Position numbers and translations under genes: made by a program. From Streptomyces changanensis (lineage in GTDB: Bacteria; Actinomycetota; Actinomycetes; Streptomycetales; Streptomycetaceae): 64,000 bases of DNA. Positions within the stretch are counted from its first letter, which is position 1; the number at the start of each line of letters is the position of its first letter. The stretch lies in the NCBI RefSeq assembly GCF_024600715.1, contig NZ_CP102332.1, positions 1 through 64,000 on the forward strand, written 5' to 3'. The notes under the pieces were generated by a model. It had not been told where the DNA came from, did not search any database, and worked only from the letters and a program-made list of their open reading frames with translations. Below, in pieces: positions 1 to 8,306 of the stretch.

Positions 1-2
1 CG

Positions 3-653
3 GACCGTGCCCGTACCTGGGCCGAGATCTCCGGCTCCCCGCTCGCAGCTGCGGCCGCGGCACGGGAACTGGCCATCGTGCTGCGCCACCAGGACCAGCA
101 CGGCGCCGCTCAGCGCCTGATGTCCTCGGTGACCGACGACCTCGAGGCAAGCGGGCTGCGCACCGACGCCACGGCCGCCGCCTACGCACAGATGCTGTGC
201 ACCCTGGCCTACACCGCAGCCCGGGCCGGGCAGCGCACCGAGGCCCTGGCGATGGCGGAGGAAGCCCGCCGTGCCGCCCGTCGCCTGCCCCAGGCCGCTC
301 TACCTGGCCGGCTGTTCGCCATCTGCCCGGCCGCCGTCGACCTGTATGCGGTCGGTGTGCACTGGGCACTCGGGGACGCTGGCGCCGCACTCAATGCCGG
401 GAAGAACCTGCGGCCGGAGCAGTTCCCGACCGGTGAGCGCAAGGCCCGTCTGGGTACCGACATGGCGCGCGCCTGGTGGGCCTGGCAGCGGCCCGAGCAG
501 GCCGCCCACGCACTGCTGGACGCCTACCGGGCCAGCCCCGGCGAAGTTCGCGACCGGCCAGCGATCCGCCGCATCGTCACCGAGCTCGCCGAACGGCACC
601 CGCGCACCAGCGGCGTACGCGAACTGCACGCCGCAGTGACACGGATCATCTGA
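3..653 (+). CDS. C-terminal part of a TPR-type (probably XRE-family) transcriptional regulator, cut by the window edge
   Basis: The frame is open from base 3 to the TGA at 653, so the gene begins upstream of the window. A GTG lies at 78, but the same frame continues leftward with normal coding sequence, so 78 is not the real start. The protein is Ala/Arg/Leu-rich and helical, with repeated pairs of helices like tetratricopeptide repeats (for example AYTAARAGQRTEALAMAEEA around the middle). This is the usual C-terminal architecture of Streptomyces XRE regulators that carry an N-terminal helix-turn-helix followed by a TPR-like sensor. The HTH itself is not in the window, so the family call is inference from the C-terminal half. 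Confidence is good that it is coding and moderate for function. Confidence 0.7.
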   Translation, partial: DRARTWAEISGSPLAAAAAARELAIVLRHQDQHGAAQRLMSSVTDDLEASGLRTDATAAAYAQMLCTLAYTAARAGQRTEALAMAEEARRAARRLPQAALPGRLFAICPAAVDLYAVGVHWALGDAGAALNAGKNLRPEQFPTGERKARLGTDMARAWWAWQRPEQAAHALLDAYRASPGEVRDRPAIRRIVTELAERHPRTSGVRELHAAVTRII

Positions 654-1154
654 CGCCCGTGCGGCGGAACAGGCGCCCAGCCCCACAGGGTCCGTGGCGC
701 TGCGCTTGAGCGCCTTCTGCCTGCGGCCGTGCTGCCACTTCCTCCAGGATGCGCGGTGTCCCCCGCGTGCGGCGCGGTGGTGCGGGCACGTGCGGCCGCG
801 GGCTCACAGCCGGCGGGGCGGCCCAAGTCACAGCGCGCTCGCTTTGAGCAGGCGCAGCGTCGTGGCCGACGTCGGCCTCCGCGGCGGCGTGGGGTGCCGC
901 AGCACCGCGGGGGTCAGCCGTGGGCTTCGCGAATTGCGTTGTTGACGATCTGGACAGGACGTCCTTCGCGGAGCATCTGGTCGGCGGTCTTGCCGTTGAT
1001 GAGGACCCCTGGCACGACCGGCCACCGACGGGGGGCCGGCGGCGGGCAGCAACGGAACAGCGGGCAGGAGGCGGCGGTGGGACGGCGCCGCCCGCCGCCG
1101 AGCCCCGATGGCGTGGCGGACGGGACGGCAGCAGAGCACAACCAGACTGCGGCG
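654..1154. other. Decayed intergenic DNA without an intact gene
   Basis: No convincing full gene. On the minus strand near 910-1000 a short frame reads GVLINGKTADQMLREGRPVQ and then stops. It looks like a genuine protein fragment but I do not recognise it. The rest is GC-rich sequence with open frames on both strands that show no family features. Confidence 0.4.
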
Positions 1155-1290
1155 GCACCATCGCTGCCAGAACCTCCCGGTCGCCATGCCGGCGCCGCCC
1201 ACCTCCTTGGGGCCGCGACGGCGCTTCCGGCACCACTCTCTGGAACGGCTCCCACAGCTCATCCGGCACCAGCCGCTCGACAATCCCCAC
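1155..1290 (-). pseudogene. 5' remnant of an IS5-family transposase
   Basis: On the minus strand the frame starts MGIVERLVPDELWEPFQRVV and continues through a GGGRRRHGDREVLAA segment. This is the N-terminus of a common actinomycete IS5-family transposase (about 270 residues when whole). After about 43 residues similarity is lost and no DDE motifs follow, so only the start of the gene is left. The C-terminal half of a related element survives at 36551-36988. No terminal inverted repeats are recognisable here. Confidence 0.6.
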
Positions 1291-1544
1291 GAGCTGTCGC
1301 GCCTACGTCGTGCTTGAGCAGGTGGTCTCAGTCCAGGTTGCCTGGAGGTCATGGCAGACGATGGTGAGGGTGCCGTCCCAGCAGGCGATCTCGTGGCTGC
1401 AGCCGTCCCTGTGTTGCAGGATCTCGTCGAGAATCAATGTCCCGAGGTCCGTTCCTCGGCCCTCGTCGGCGGGATCGATGTTGGGCGTGAAGCCTGCTGA
1501 GCGTGCCACTGCGGCCCGGGTGGTCGCGCGCGCGGCGAAGGGTT

Positions 1545-1783
1545 CGCGCAAGGCGCGGCAGGGGTTCCAGCGTGGGCTGGTGGCCCGCGGGCAGTGGGTC
1601 GACCGAGAGGGCGCCCACCGGCCGGTCCCGCGCGGGCACGCCGAGGAGATCACGGTCAACGGGGAGGCGGAACCGGTGACCATGAAACTCGGGGTGTGGG
1701 CCTCCAACACCAAGAGCCGCCGTGACAAGCTCGACCAGGAGCAGCGGGTTGCGCTACGGGAGCCGGGCATGCAGTGGGTGTGA
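1545..1783 (+). pseudogene. Fragment of a helicase-associated (HA) domain protein
   Basis: The plus-strand frame ending at TGA 1783 carries a typical Helicase_assoc repeat: GLVARGQWVDREGAHRPVPR, then the signature LGVWASNTKSRRDKLDQEQ and a final GMQWV. In Streptomyces such repeats occur in tandem behind DEAD/DEAH helicases. Here only one repeat is present and the upstream frame is unrelated, so this is the tail of a destroyed gene. An overlapping minus-strand frame (about 1303-1500), reading LGTLILDEILQHRDGCSHEI, also looks partly protein-like but I could not assign it. Confidence 0.5.
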
Positions 1784-1881
1784 CACCGTCGCCGTGGGCG
1801 TTGGTGCAGCCGGGCGTGTGAGGCCCGGCCCTGTCATGGCAGCGGTCGCTGTGTTGCCCGGACCTGATGCCCGGGCGCGGC

Positions 1882-1916
1882 CCGAGTCCGCACGTGGTGG
1901 ACGCGTGCGGACTCGG
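1882..1916 (-). terminator. Perfect 13-bp hairpin
   Basis: Bases 1882-1894 and 1904-1916 are exact reverse complements with a 9-base loop. It lies beyond the hairpin at 1931-1970, downstream of the I36-type gene on the minus strand, and could act as a second terminator or as one for the plus-strand remnant. Confidence 0.55.
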
Positions 1917-1930
1917 AACCGGCGCCGTGG

Positions 1931-1970
1931 GCTGCCGGGCGCTGGCGGGCGTGCCCCCGCGCCCGGCAGC
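1931..1970 (-). terminator. Rho-independent type hairpin after the I36 inhibitor gene
   Basis: Bases 1931-1942 and 1959-1970 form a perfect 12-bp stem. The hairpin starts 10 bases after the stop codon of the gene at 1980-2435. No U-run follows, as is normal in Streptomyces. Confidence 0.7.
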
Positions 1971-1979
1971 CGCTCCCCG

Positions 1980-2435
1980 CTAGGAGCCCTTGTACGAACC
2001 GATCGGCGTGGCGGTACCGCAGGATGAAGAGCCCAGCTTCTGCACAGCGGAGATCTTGTCGTCGAGGTCGAACCAGTCGTTGAGCTTCGACACCGAGTAC
2101 CCCGGACGCACGCAGTACTTAGCTCCCCCGTTGTAGGCGTCCACGTATACGTACCAGGAGACGCTGTTGCGGTTCCACAGCGAGTTGAACCTGTCGTTGT
2201 CGCCGCCGAGTGCCGGCGCCGAAGCCGTGTACGCGGTGAAGATGCCGAGGTAGTTGTCGTCGGACCACGCGCACAGTCGGTTGTCGGCGCACTGCGCGGG
2301 GCTCGCCGACGCGGGTGCCTGCGTGGTGGTGAAGGCCACCCCTACGGCGCCCAGCAGGATCGCCGCGCGTTCCAGTGCGCGGCGGGGACGGGTTTTCGTA
2401 CCCGGTGACTCGGGTGACGTCGGTGAAGAGGTCAT
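1980..2435 (-). CDS. Secreted peptidase inhibitor family I36-like protein
   Basis: A 151-residue precursor. I chose ATG 2435 because AAGGGGAG lies 7-14 bases upstream; the longer open frame from 2558 lacks such a site. Residues 1-38 form a signal peptide (basic stretch with RPRRALERAA, hydrophobic core, ASASPAQ cleavage region). The mature part begins with Cys-containing CADNRLCAWSDDNYLGIFTA, the beta/gamma-crystallin-like fold typical of Streptomyces I36 family inhibitors. Four Cys residues (two pairs) could form disulfides. The family includes inhibitors of extracellular metalloproteases, but many members are uncharacterised. Monocistronic, with a strong hairpin after the stop. Confidence 0.8.
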   Translation of the reverse strand: MTSSPTSPESPGTKTRPRRALERAAILLGAVGVAFTTTQAPASASPAQCADNRLCAWSDDNYLGIFTAYTASAPALGGDNDRFNSLWNRNSVSWYVYVDAYNGGAKYCVRPGYSVSKLNDWFDLDDKISAVQKLGSSSCGTATPIGSYKGS

Positions 2436-2547
2436 GCGCGTACTCCCCTTGGTCGAAGGTGGTGTACCTCCAGTGGTCCGGCGTCGGGCATCCCCAGGCA
2501 CACCGGAATGCCATGAATGCTGCGGGTTGCCGTGCGGTGTGGCCATG

Positions 2548-2569
2548 CCCTTAAGCAATGGCTTAAGGG
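2548..2569 (-). terminator. 9-bp palindromic hairpin between regulator and I36 gene
   Basis: CCCTTAAGC at 2548-2556 pairs exactly with 2561-2569 around the loop AATG. It sits 23 bases after the stop of the ArsR-type gene (2592) and upstream of the I36 gene. It can be the terminator of the former; its AT-rich symmetric core could also be an operator. Confidence 0.5.
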
Positions 2570-2591
2570 GCTGGGGCCGGGCCGCGCGGCG

Positions 2592-3587
2592 TCACCGGTT
2601 CCCGTCCAGCAGTTCGCGGCCCAGTGCGGTGGTCATGTGCAGTACGGAACCGCCGCGTCGGCTGGTGGTGATCAGGTGTGCGTCGCGCAACGCCTTGGTG
2701 TGCTGGCTGACGGCCGGTAGGGAGACGCCGAGTCGCGCGGCCAGTTCCGTGGTGCTGCAGCCCTCGGCGGCCGCGCGCAGCGCGGCGGCCCGGGTACGTC
2801 CCAGCAGGGCGGCCAGGGCATCGTCGGCCACGGGGCCTTCGGGGGGCGACAGTGCCGCGCCGGTGGTCGGATCGGTCACTGCGGGTACGGTCAACCGCGG
2901 CACTGACGCGTCGTCGTACGGGTCGTGCAGCAGGCTGGACTGGCGCCAGGAGAAGAGGGTGGGTACGAGGATCAGTCCTCTGCCGCCCAGGTGGACCTCC
3001 ACCGGGCGGGGGTAGCGTACCTCCAGCACGGGTGGGCGCCAGCGCATCAGCGCAGGGCTCAGGGAGGCCAGCAGGGCGTCGACTCCCCCTTCCAGGAAGG
3101 TGTGGGCGTACTGGGCGCGTACAGCGTCCAGCCGTGACCGGGAAGCCGCCCAGTACGGTGCGACGGTCGCCTGGTGGCAGGCCAGGAGGCCGGCGGCCAG
3201 CAACCGTCGGGCGTCGGTGCCTCCGTCGGCGACGGCTCGTGCCCAGGGCAGGTGGACAGGGTCGACGGTGACGGGTTGCAGTTCGCGGCGTATCTGGGTG
3301 CGCGGTGCCCGCAGGAGGACGTCCACGGCGTGGTCGATGTCGGGTGAGTCGCCGGCCAGTGCCAGCAGGTCCAGGCCCGGGCCTCGGGCCGGCAGCAGTG
3401 TGACCAGTGGCCGGGCCTCTTCGCCCAGCCGGTTGATCACGGTGGCCCGCCAGCGTTGGAAGGGCAGCGGGAGGGAGCGCCTGCAAAGCATCTCCAGGCT
3501 GTAATACGTCTCCGCGGCGGCCCCGATGGTGGCGGCCACTCGCGTGCGGGCGAGATCCTCGGCGGTGAAATGGATGCGCAGCACCAC
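2592..3587 (-). CDS. ArsR/SmtB-type winged-helix transcriptional regulator with DUF5937-like N-terminus
   Basis: 331 residues, GTG start at 3587. Residues 1-250 form a large alpha-helical effector-type region starting VLRIHFTAEDLARTRVA, typical of the Streptomyces DUF5937 regulators. The C-terminal 80 residues carry a winged helix: GCSTTELAARLGVSLPAVSQ is the helix-turn-helix and GGSVLHMTTALGRELLDG the wing and last helix. There are no cysteine metal-binding motifs, so metal sensing is unlikely. It reads toward the I36 gene but ends before it with its own hairpin, so the two may be separate units. Target genes are unknown. Confidence 0.8.
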   Translation of the reverse strand: MVLRIHFTAEDLARTRVAATIGAAAETYYSLEMLCRRSLPLPFQRWRATVINRLGEEARPLVTLLPARGPGLDLLALAGDSPDIDHAVDVLLRAPRTQIRRELQPVTVDPVHLPWARAVADGGTDARRLLAAGLLACHQATVAPYWAASRSRLDAVRAQYAHTFLEGGVDALLASLSPALMRWRPPVLEVRYPRPVEVHLGGRGLILVPTLFSWRQSSLLHDPYDDASVPRLTVPAVTDPTTGAALSPPEGPVADDALAALLGRTRAAALRAAAEGCSTTELAARLGVSLPAVSQHTKALRDAHLITTSRRGGSVLHMTTALGRELLDGNR

Positions 3588-4762
3588 AGACCCCCGTCTC
3601 GGGGTGGGGACACCTTTGGTGTGGTGTCGGTCCGGACCGCCGCTTCCGTGGCGACCGAAGTATTGTCGGGCGGGATGGGCAGGGCTCGCAACGGTCCTTT
3701 TTCCGGACCTTTCATGTTGCGGCGTTCAGGGTGTCCGCGGTGGATGACTCGGTCGTCGGCGGGCCCCGGCTTGCTCGCTGTCGCCCCGCGTTCGATCTGC
3801 TGCGGCTGTCCGGCACCGACACGACCGCGTGGCCGTACCGGCGGCGCAGGACGGCGCTGGAGTCTGTGTTCGCCGCACGGCGGTTGTCGGTGCCGCTGGG
3901 CTCTGTGTCCGTCGACCACTGGGGAGGATCGAAGGGAATATGCCCCGCCGGACCGGGCGGACCGCGGCCGCCAGTGCGCGGGCGGACCGTCGGGTGCGAG
4001 CGGACGGTCGGATTCGCTCCGGCGGTGGTACGGCGGCGGGGTAACGGGATGGCGGCACGGCGGCGAATCGGCGGCAGGGCGCAGGCAGCTGACGGCGGGT
4101 GGTCTCTCGCCGGTAGCAGTCGGGCGGGGCCAGGACGCCGCGGTGCACCGCGGCGGGGCGGCAGTTCTCGATCCCGAGGCCGCCGGACGGTACGCCTACA
4201 GCGCGGCGTCGGAATACCGGATCTGGGTGCCGGCATGGTGGACGGAGGACAAGGGGCGGCATGTGGCAGCAGCTCGCGACATAACCCGGCGCCAACGAGA
4301 CGGTGATCCGGCAGTGAACCGACGGCGGCCGGCGCGGCGGCGGCTCGGTGTCGCCCTCACGGTGGTGGCACGCCGCACGGTCGATCAGCACGGGAAGCAG
4401 GACGAAACATCTCGCCGGTTCGTTGGTTTGCGTCCGCCGCTCCAGGCTCGTGGCGTGGACCCGAGCCCAGCAGCAGGTCGGCGTGACGCATCTCGATCAG
4501 CACGGCCGCCACGGCAACGCGAAGCAGACACCGACGGCGGGACGCCTGCGTGTGCATACCGCGAAACGATTGCGAATGGCTGGGGCTACCGCCCGCGATC
4601 CTGCACGACGCGCCCGGAGCGGTGGCCTGACTCGCGAGCGCCATCCAGTGGCTTGCAGTCGCTTCCCGGAGCGGGCAAGGGGAAGCCAGGGTGTTTGGAA
4701 ACCCGCGCACGGTGCAGACGTTCGTTGACACCGTCTTTATTCACCCAGGTAGGAGACACATC
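3588..4762. other. Long GC-rich spacer with no supported gene
   Basis: About 1.2 kb. Open frames exist on both strands but none has recognisable domains, a good start, or consistent codon structure. Compositional character resembles the other gene-free spacers in the window (for example 26646-27421). The last 30 bases hold the ribosome binding site of the next gene. Confidence 0.5.
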
Positions 4763-5041
4763 ATGGGCATTGTGGCTTGGATCCTCATAGGTCTGCTCGC
4801 GGGCTTCATCGCCAAGGCGCTGATGCCCGGCAAGGACCCGGGCGGAGTCATCATCACCATGCTCATCGGCGTCGCCGGCGGTCTGCTCGGCGGTTTCCTC
4901 GGCAAGGTCCTCTTCGGCGTCGACTCCATTGATGGCTTCTTCGATCTCTCCACCTGGATCGCTGCCATCATCGGGTCGGTCATTCTCCTCGCCGTCTACC
5001 GACTCGTCGCCGGTAACAAGCGCCACCACAGCCACGCCTGA
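4763..5041 (+). CDS. GlsB/YeaQ/YmgE family stress-response membrane protein
   Basis: 92 residues with three predicted membrane helices: GIVAWILIGLLAGFIAKAL, a Gly-rich helix IITMLIGVAGGLLGGFLG, and WIAAIIGSVILLAVYRLV, ending in a His-rich cytoplasmic tail. This is the size and Gly-zipper pattern of the transglycosylase-associated/GlsB family. Start ATG 4763 has AGGAGA six bases upstream. Members are small inner-membrane proteins linked to general stress in many bacteria; mechanism is not established. A strong hairpin follows the stop, so it is probably transcribed alone. Confidence 0.85.
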   Translation: MGIVAWILIGLLAGFIAKALMPGKDPGGVIITMLIGVAGGLLGGFLGKVLFGVDSIDGFFDLSTWIAAIIGSVILLAVYRLVAGNKRHHSHA

Positions 5042-5063
5042 CACGGTCTCACCCTGGACGGAA

Positions 5064-5096
5064 AACGGCTCCCCCTCTTCCGAGGGCGGAGCCGTT
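5064..5096 (+). terminator. Rho-independent type terminator of the GlsB-like gene
   Basis: AACGGCTCC at 5064-5072 pairs with GGAGCCGTT at 5088-5096, and the loop contains a second CCCTC/GAGGG pairing, giving a nearly continuous stem. It begins 23 bases after the stop. Confidence 0.75.
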
Positions 5097-5608
5097 CCGC
5101 TGTTGTGCGGCAGACACCCTTGCGGCCGTCCACCTGGTCTTCAACCTGGCCCGTATCGGGGTGGCAGGAGGACTGTGGCACGACGGCGGTCGGCACGCGG
5201 GGCCGCGCGACGGGATCCGGAAACACCCACCAGCACAGCGGCGGTGGTGCGGCGAGGGAGCGGCGCCACGGGGCACCGACCTGGAGGCACCGCCCGGCGG
5301 CAGTCCGGCAGCAGTCCGGCAGCGCACGGCCGGGCTCGGCGACAGAACGGCAGGCGTCCGGGCCGCGGCCAGGCCGCGCCGGGTCGACGCCGGGAAGCCA
5401 GCGGCCACCCGACGGCGCAACGCCGAGGGTGGGACATCAGGAGGGACCACCGGGGACTCGACCCCAAAGGCGCCACTCTCACGCTTCCCGGCGGCATGAT
5501 CACCTACCAGATCGTCGTCCGTCGCGAGCGCGTGTACATCGTGCAGATCACCGCCCTGGAGTGGTGATCACCCTACCCAGCTAGTACTCCAGCCGTAGAT
5601 CGTGATCT
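5097..5608. other. Spacer with a possible short protein remnant
   Basis: Mostly GC-rich non-coding sequence. At 5496-5567 on the plus strand a frame reads MITYQIVVRRERVYIVQITA and stops; it looks like the end of a small beta-rich protein but I cannot assign it. The last bases (about 5580-5608) match the type of sequence found at ends of actinomycete IS elements. Confidence 0.35.
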
Positions 5609-5780
5609 TCATGCTTGAGCGGCTTGTCGTCGGTCGTGGCTGGTCTGGGATCGGGCCTGGTGGCGGCGTCGCCAGACGGACCAGCCAAGCCGGTGGACAG
5701 GGTCAAAGACGCGTTGGATGACGAGCGTGATGAACAGTCGTTGGATTTCGTTGCAGGTGAGCGGGAGCGGCACAGTGACC
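5609..5780 (-). pseudogene. C-terminal remnant of an IS701-like transposase
   Basis: The minus-strand frame ending at TGA 5609-5611 reads PLTCNEIQRLFITLVIQRVF and then SVWRRRHQARSQTSHDRRQA. The WRRRHQARxRxSHYRRQA ending is characteristic of actinomycete IS701-type transposases. The rest of the transposase is missing; the sequence is fused out of frame to the interrupted gene described at 5781-6930. Confidence 0.55.
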
Positions 5781-5942
5781 GGGCAGCGGTGGGGCGGTCT
5801 TCAAGTACCGCCTCGCAGTCGTTGACGATGCCCTTCCAACGTCGGCCGATGATGCGGCGCCGAGTGGCAGCATCCGGCGCTTCCAGCAGGGCGCGCACCG
5901 TCTGCGGCCCGGGCACCCACATGAGGGGTATGCCCTCGTCGA

Positions 5943-6862
5943 CTAGAGCGTGTCTCTTTGATGGGTTCATCAGTTGATCGGATGTGTCTGTCCGATTAGT
6001 GATCACTGATGCGATGTGGGACCGGATCGAGCCGCTGATGCCGGCCGATCCGGTTCGCGGACGGCGGTGGGCCGGCCACCGCCGCACCCTGGAGGCCATC
6101 GCGTGGAAGTACCACACCAACTCGCCCTGGTGGGACCTGCCCGACGAGCTCGGCCCGTTCCAGACCGCCCACAAACGGCTGATCAGGTGGGGGGGTCGAC
6201 GGTACCTGGGAGACGACCTCGCCGCCGTTCTGTCAGCGGCGGACGCCGACGACGACATCGACTGGACGATGTCGGTGGACTCCACCGTCGTCCGGGCCCA
6301 CCAGCACGCAGCCGGAGCACGGAAAAAGGGGCGGCCCACTACGGTGAGCCCGCCGATCACGCCCTCGGACGCTCCCGCGGGGGCCTGAGTACCAAGGTCC
6401 ACCTGGCCGCAGACGGCCGTGCACGCCCTCTGGCCTTCACCGTCACCGCTGGCCAGGCCGGGGACGCACCCGCTTTCGAAACGGTGATGTCCCGCATGCG
6501 CGTGCCCCGCCGCGGCCCCGGCCGGCCGCGAACCCGACCCGTCGCCGTACTCGCCGACCGCGCCTACTCATCCCGCGCCATCCGAGCTCATCTGCGTCAC
6601 CGGGGAATCCGGGCGGTCATCCCGCAGCCGTCCGACCAGATCGGCCACCGCTTGCGGCGCGCCCGCCGAGACGGCCGCCCGCCAGGCTTCGACCGCGAAG
6701 CCTACAAGCAGCGGAACACCGTCGAGCGGTGCATCAACCGCCTCAAGCAGTGGCGCGGCCTGGCCACACGAACCGACGAACTCGCCCTCGCCTACCAGGC
6801 CGCACTCCACCTCGCCGGCATCCTCATCTGGACCCGACACTGACCAAAGAGACAGAACCTAG
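5943..6862 (+). mobile_element. Complete IS5-family insertion sequence, about 0.92 kb
   Basis: Both boundaries can be read. The left end begins after CTAG (5943-5946) with GAGCGTGTCTCTTTGA; the right end is the reverse complement GTTCTGTCTCTTTGG followed by CTAG (6859-6862). The terminal inverted repeats share GTCTCTTTG and neighbouring bases. CTAG on both sides is the likely target duplication (or TNA within it). One transposase, in two overlapping frames, fills the element. A 3' fragment of a second copy is at 11139-11328. Confidence 0.8.
5984..6843 (+). CDS. IS5-family DDE transposase, translated by -1 frameshifting
   Basis: The first frame starts at GTG 5984 (VRLVITDAMWDRIEPLMPAD, then the first catalytic Asp in DWTMSVDSTVVRAHQHAAGA) and stops at 6388. 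The second, -1 frame carries LSTKVHLAADGRARPLAFTV, the second Asp in AVLADRAYSSRAIRA, and the C-terminal DDE Glu in YKQRNTVERCINRLKQWRGL, ending at 6843. The switch fits a slippery A AAG GGG at 6325-6331. All DDE motifs are present and the fused protein has the usual family length (about 285 residues), so the element could be active. Confidence 0.8.
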
Positions 6863-6926
6863 GCGTGCCGGTCGGCGCGCGGCTGAGCGGCGGGGTGGAC
6901 GGGCTCCGTGCAGTCGACGTACTGCG

Positions 6927-7559
6927 TCATGAGCCTGTTTCGCCCTCTTCGGTGATGTCGCCGCGTGACGTGACGAGCCGTGCGCTGCCTTCGGCGAGCT
7001 GGTAGCCGAGGCCTACAACGGCCACTTCCCCTGCTTCGACCTGCTGCGAGAGCAGGCGTGAGCGGTCGAGAAGCAGGTCAACCGTGTGGCGGATGTGCTC
7101 GTCCACGTCGCTCTCGGAGGTCAGTCCGGCCGCGCGGGCGGCAAGGATGCTCGGGGTGACGCGTTCGACGACGTCGCGGACGAAGCCGCCGACGGACAGG
7201 CCATCCTCCACGGCCGCCCGGGCGGCCGCGACGGCGCCGCACGAGTCGTGTCCGAGGACGACGACCAGGCGGGCGCCGAGCACACTCGTCGCGTACTCCA
7301 CACTCCCCAGCACCTCCGACCCCAGAACATGCCCGGCGGTACGGACGACGAAGAGGTCCCCGAGCCCCTGGTCGAAGATGATCTCGGCGGCCAGCCGCGA
7401 GTCGGAGCACCCCAGCACGACGGCAAAGGGGTCCTGCCCAGGAGCGAGCTCTGTACGCCGGGCGGCGTCCTGATTGGGATGCTCAGGTGCGCCGGCTACA
7501 AAGCGCTTGTTGCCGGACAGGAGGGAGTCGAAGGCCATGGCGGGCGAAGTTCTCGGCAT
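6927..7559 (-). CDS. Beta-class carbonic anhydrase
   Basis: 210 residues, ATG 7559. It reversibly hydrates CO2 to bicarbonate. Zinc site: Cys51 and Asp53 in GCSDSR, and His104 and Cys107 in GHDSCGAV; these are the canonical beta-CA ligands and the Asp-Arg dyad (Asp53-Arg55). The VVRTAGHV segment (about residues 71-78) is also conserved. No signal peptide, so cytoplasmic. The stop overlaps the start of a downstream gene (ATGA at 6927-6930) that was later destroyed by an IS, so the two were translationally coupled. The loss of the partner leaves the anhydrase itself intact. Confidence 0.9.
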   Translation of the reverse strand: MPRTSPAMAFDSLLSGNKRFVAGAPEHPNQDAARRTELAPGQDPFAVVLGCSDSRLAAEIIFDQGLGDLFVVRTAGHVLGSEVLGSVEYATSVLGARLVVVLGHDSCGAVAAARAAVEDGLSVGGFVRDVVERVTPSILAARAAGLTSESDVDEHIRHTVDLLLDRSRLLSQQVEAGEVAVVGLGYQLAEGSARLVTSRGDITEEGETGS

Positions 7560-7824
7560 GACGGCAGCATAGGATCCGGCCTCCGCCCGTACCCCGGGGG
7601 CCTCACGCCCGCGTTTCGCACGCTCCGTGGCGGCCCTCTGCGTCTGGGGAGTCCTGCCCGGCGTGAGCCGGGCGATGGGACGCAGCGGACGCGCGGCGCG
7701 GCATGGGCGGCAGCGCGGCGCGCGTCACAGCCCGCTGATGGCAGCGCGACAACGGCCTGAAGCGCGGGGGCGCGGGCGGTGGCTGCACGGCGCGATCCGG
7801 GGATCGGCACGAGGCCACAGCCCT

Positions 7825-8152
7825 GCTGCCCGCCTTCGACGGGCGCGCACCGAGGACTGGGTGTCGGTCGACCACGGACGTACGCGCGACTTCGACCGGG
7901 TGGACGTCTCCTTCACCGTTGGACGCCACGCACAGCCTGCCCGCGGCGATCGAGGTGGCGGTGTGGAACGGCCGCTCCTGGCAGGCCGTGCGGGATGCCG
8001 CGACCGACTGGGCCACGGCCTCCGGCGACGCGACCGTGATCACCTTCAGTGCCGTGCGCGGCTCGCGGCTCCGGCTCACTCTGACCAGCCGCCACCCGGA
8101 CGAGGCCCGGGGCGCCATCCGCATCGACCACCTGGAGACACCGGCCGCCTGA
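7825..8152 (+). pseudogene. C-terminal fragment of a secreted glycoside hydrolase (beta-galactosidase-like, F5/8-type domain)
   Basis: The plus-strand frame around 7850 reads DWVSVDHGRTRDFDRVDVSF; after a frameshift near 7918 the next frame continues THSLPAAIEVAVWNGRSWQA and ends [13 protein letters not shown] at 8152. Together they match the C-terminal carbohydrate-binding-like domain seen at the end of large Streptomyces glycoside hydrolases. The catalytic part is missing and the frame is broken, so it is a relic. It sits just upstream of the GH9 gene in the same orientation. Confidence 0.55.
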
Positions 8153-8253
8153 CCCCTCGCGCGCAGCGGGCCGGACGGAGCCGGTGACGGCCTGTCCTGT
8201 CCGGACCGTTGACGGGGCGTCGCATCAGCCACAACCATGGCGTGCGTCAGTTC

Positions 8254-8267
8254 TGGGAGCGCTCCCA
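8254..8267 (+). promoter_or_regulatory. CebR-type operator upstream of the GH9 cellulase
   Basis: TGGGAGCGCTCCCA is a perfect 14-bp palindrome identical to the known CebR box, the LacI-family repressor of cellulose/cello-oligosaccharide genes in Streptomyces. It ends 39 bases before the GTG start of the endoglucanase. No second copy was seen in the window. Confidence 0.9.
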
Positions 8268-8306
8268 CGCCGAGCGTCACCCGCCCCTCCCCCGAGGAGC
8301 CCAGTC

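Larger units (their letters stand above)
5781..6930 (-). pseudogene. Unknown gene coupled to carbonic anhydrase, interrupted by an IS5-family element
   Basis: The start ATG (6930-6928) overlaps the TGA of the carbonic anhydrase gene (6929-6927) as ATGA, so this was the next gene of that operon. The 5' part reads MTQYVDCTEPVHPAAQPRAD and runs into the IS at about 6862. Beyond the IS, from 5945, a frame resumes with VDEGIPLMWVPGPQTVRALL and IIGRRWKGIVNDCEAVLE, a pattern I recall from Streptomyces hypothetical proteins. Rejoining the flanks with a single CTAG leaves them one base out of frame. Further downstream it runs into IS701-like sequence, so the 3' end is also lost. Function unknown. Confidence 0.5.
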
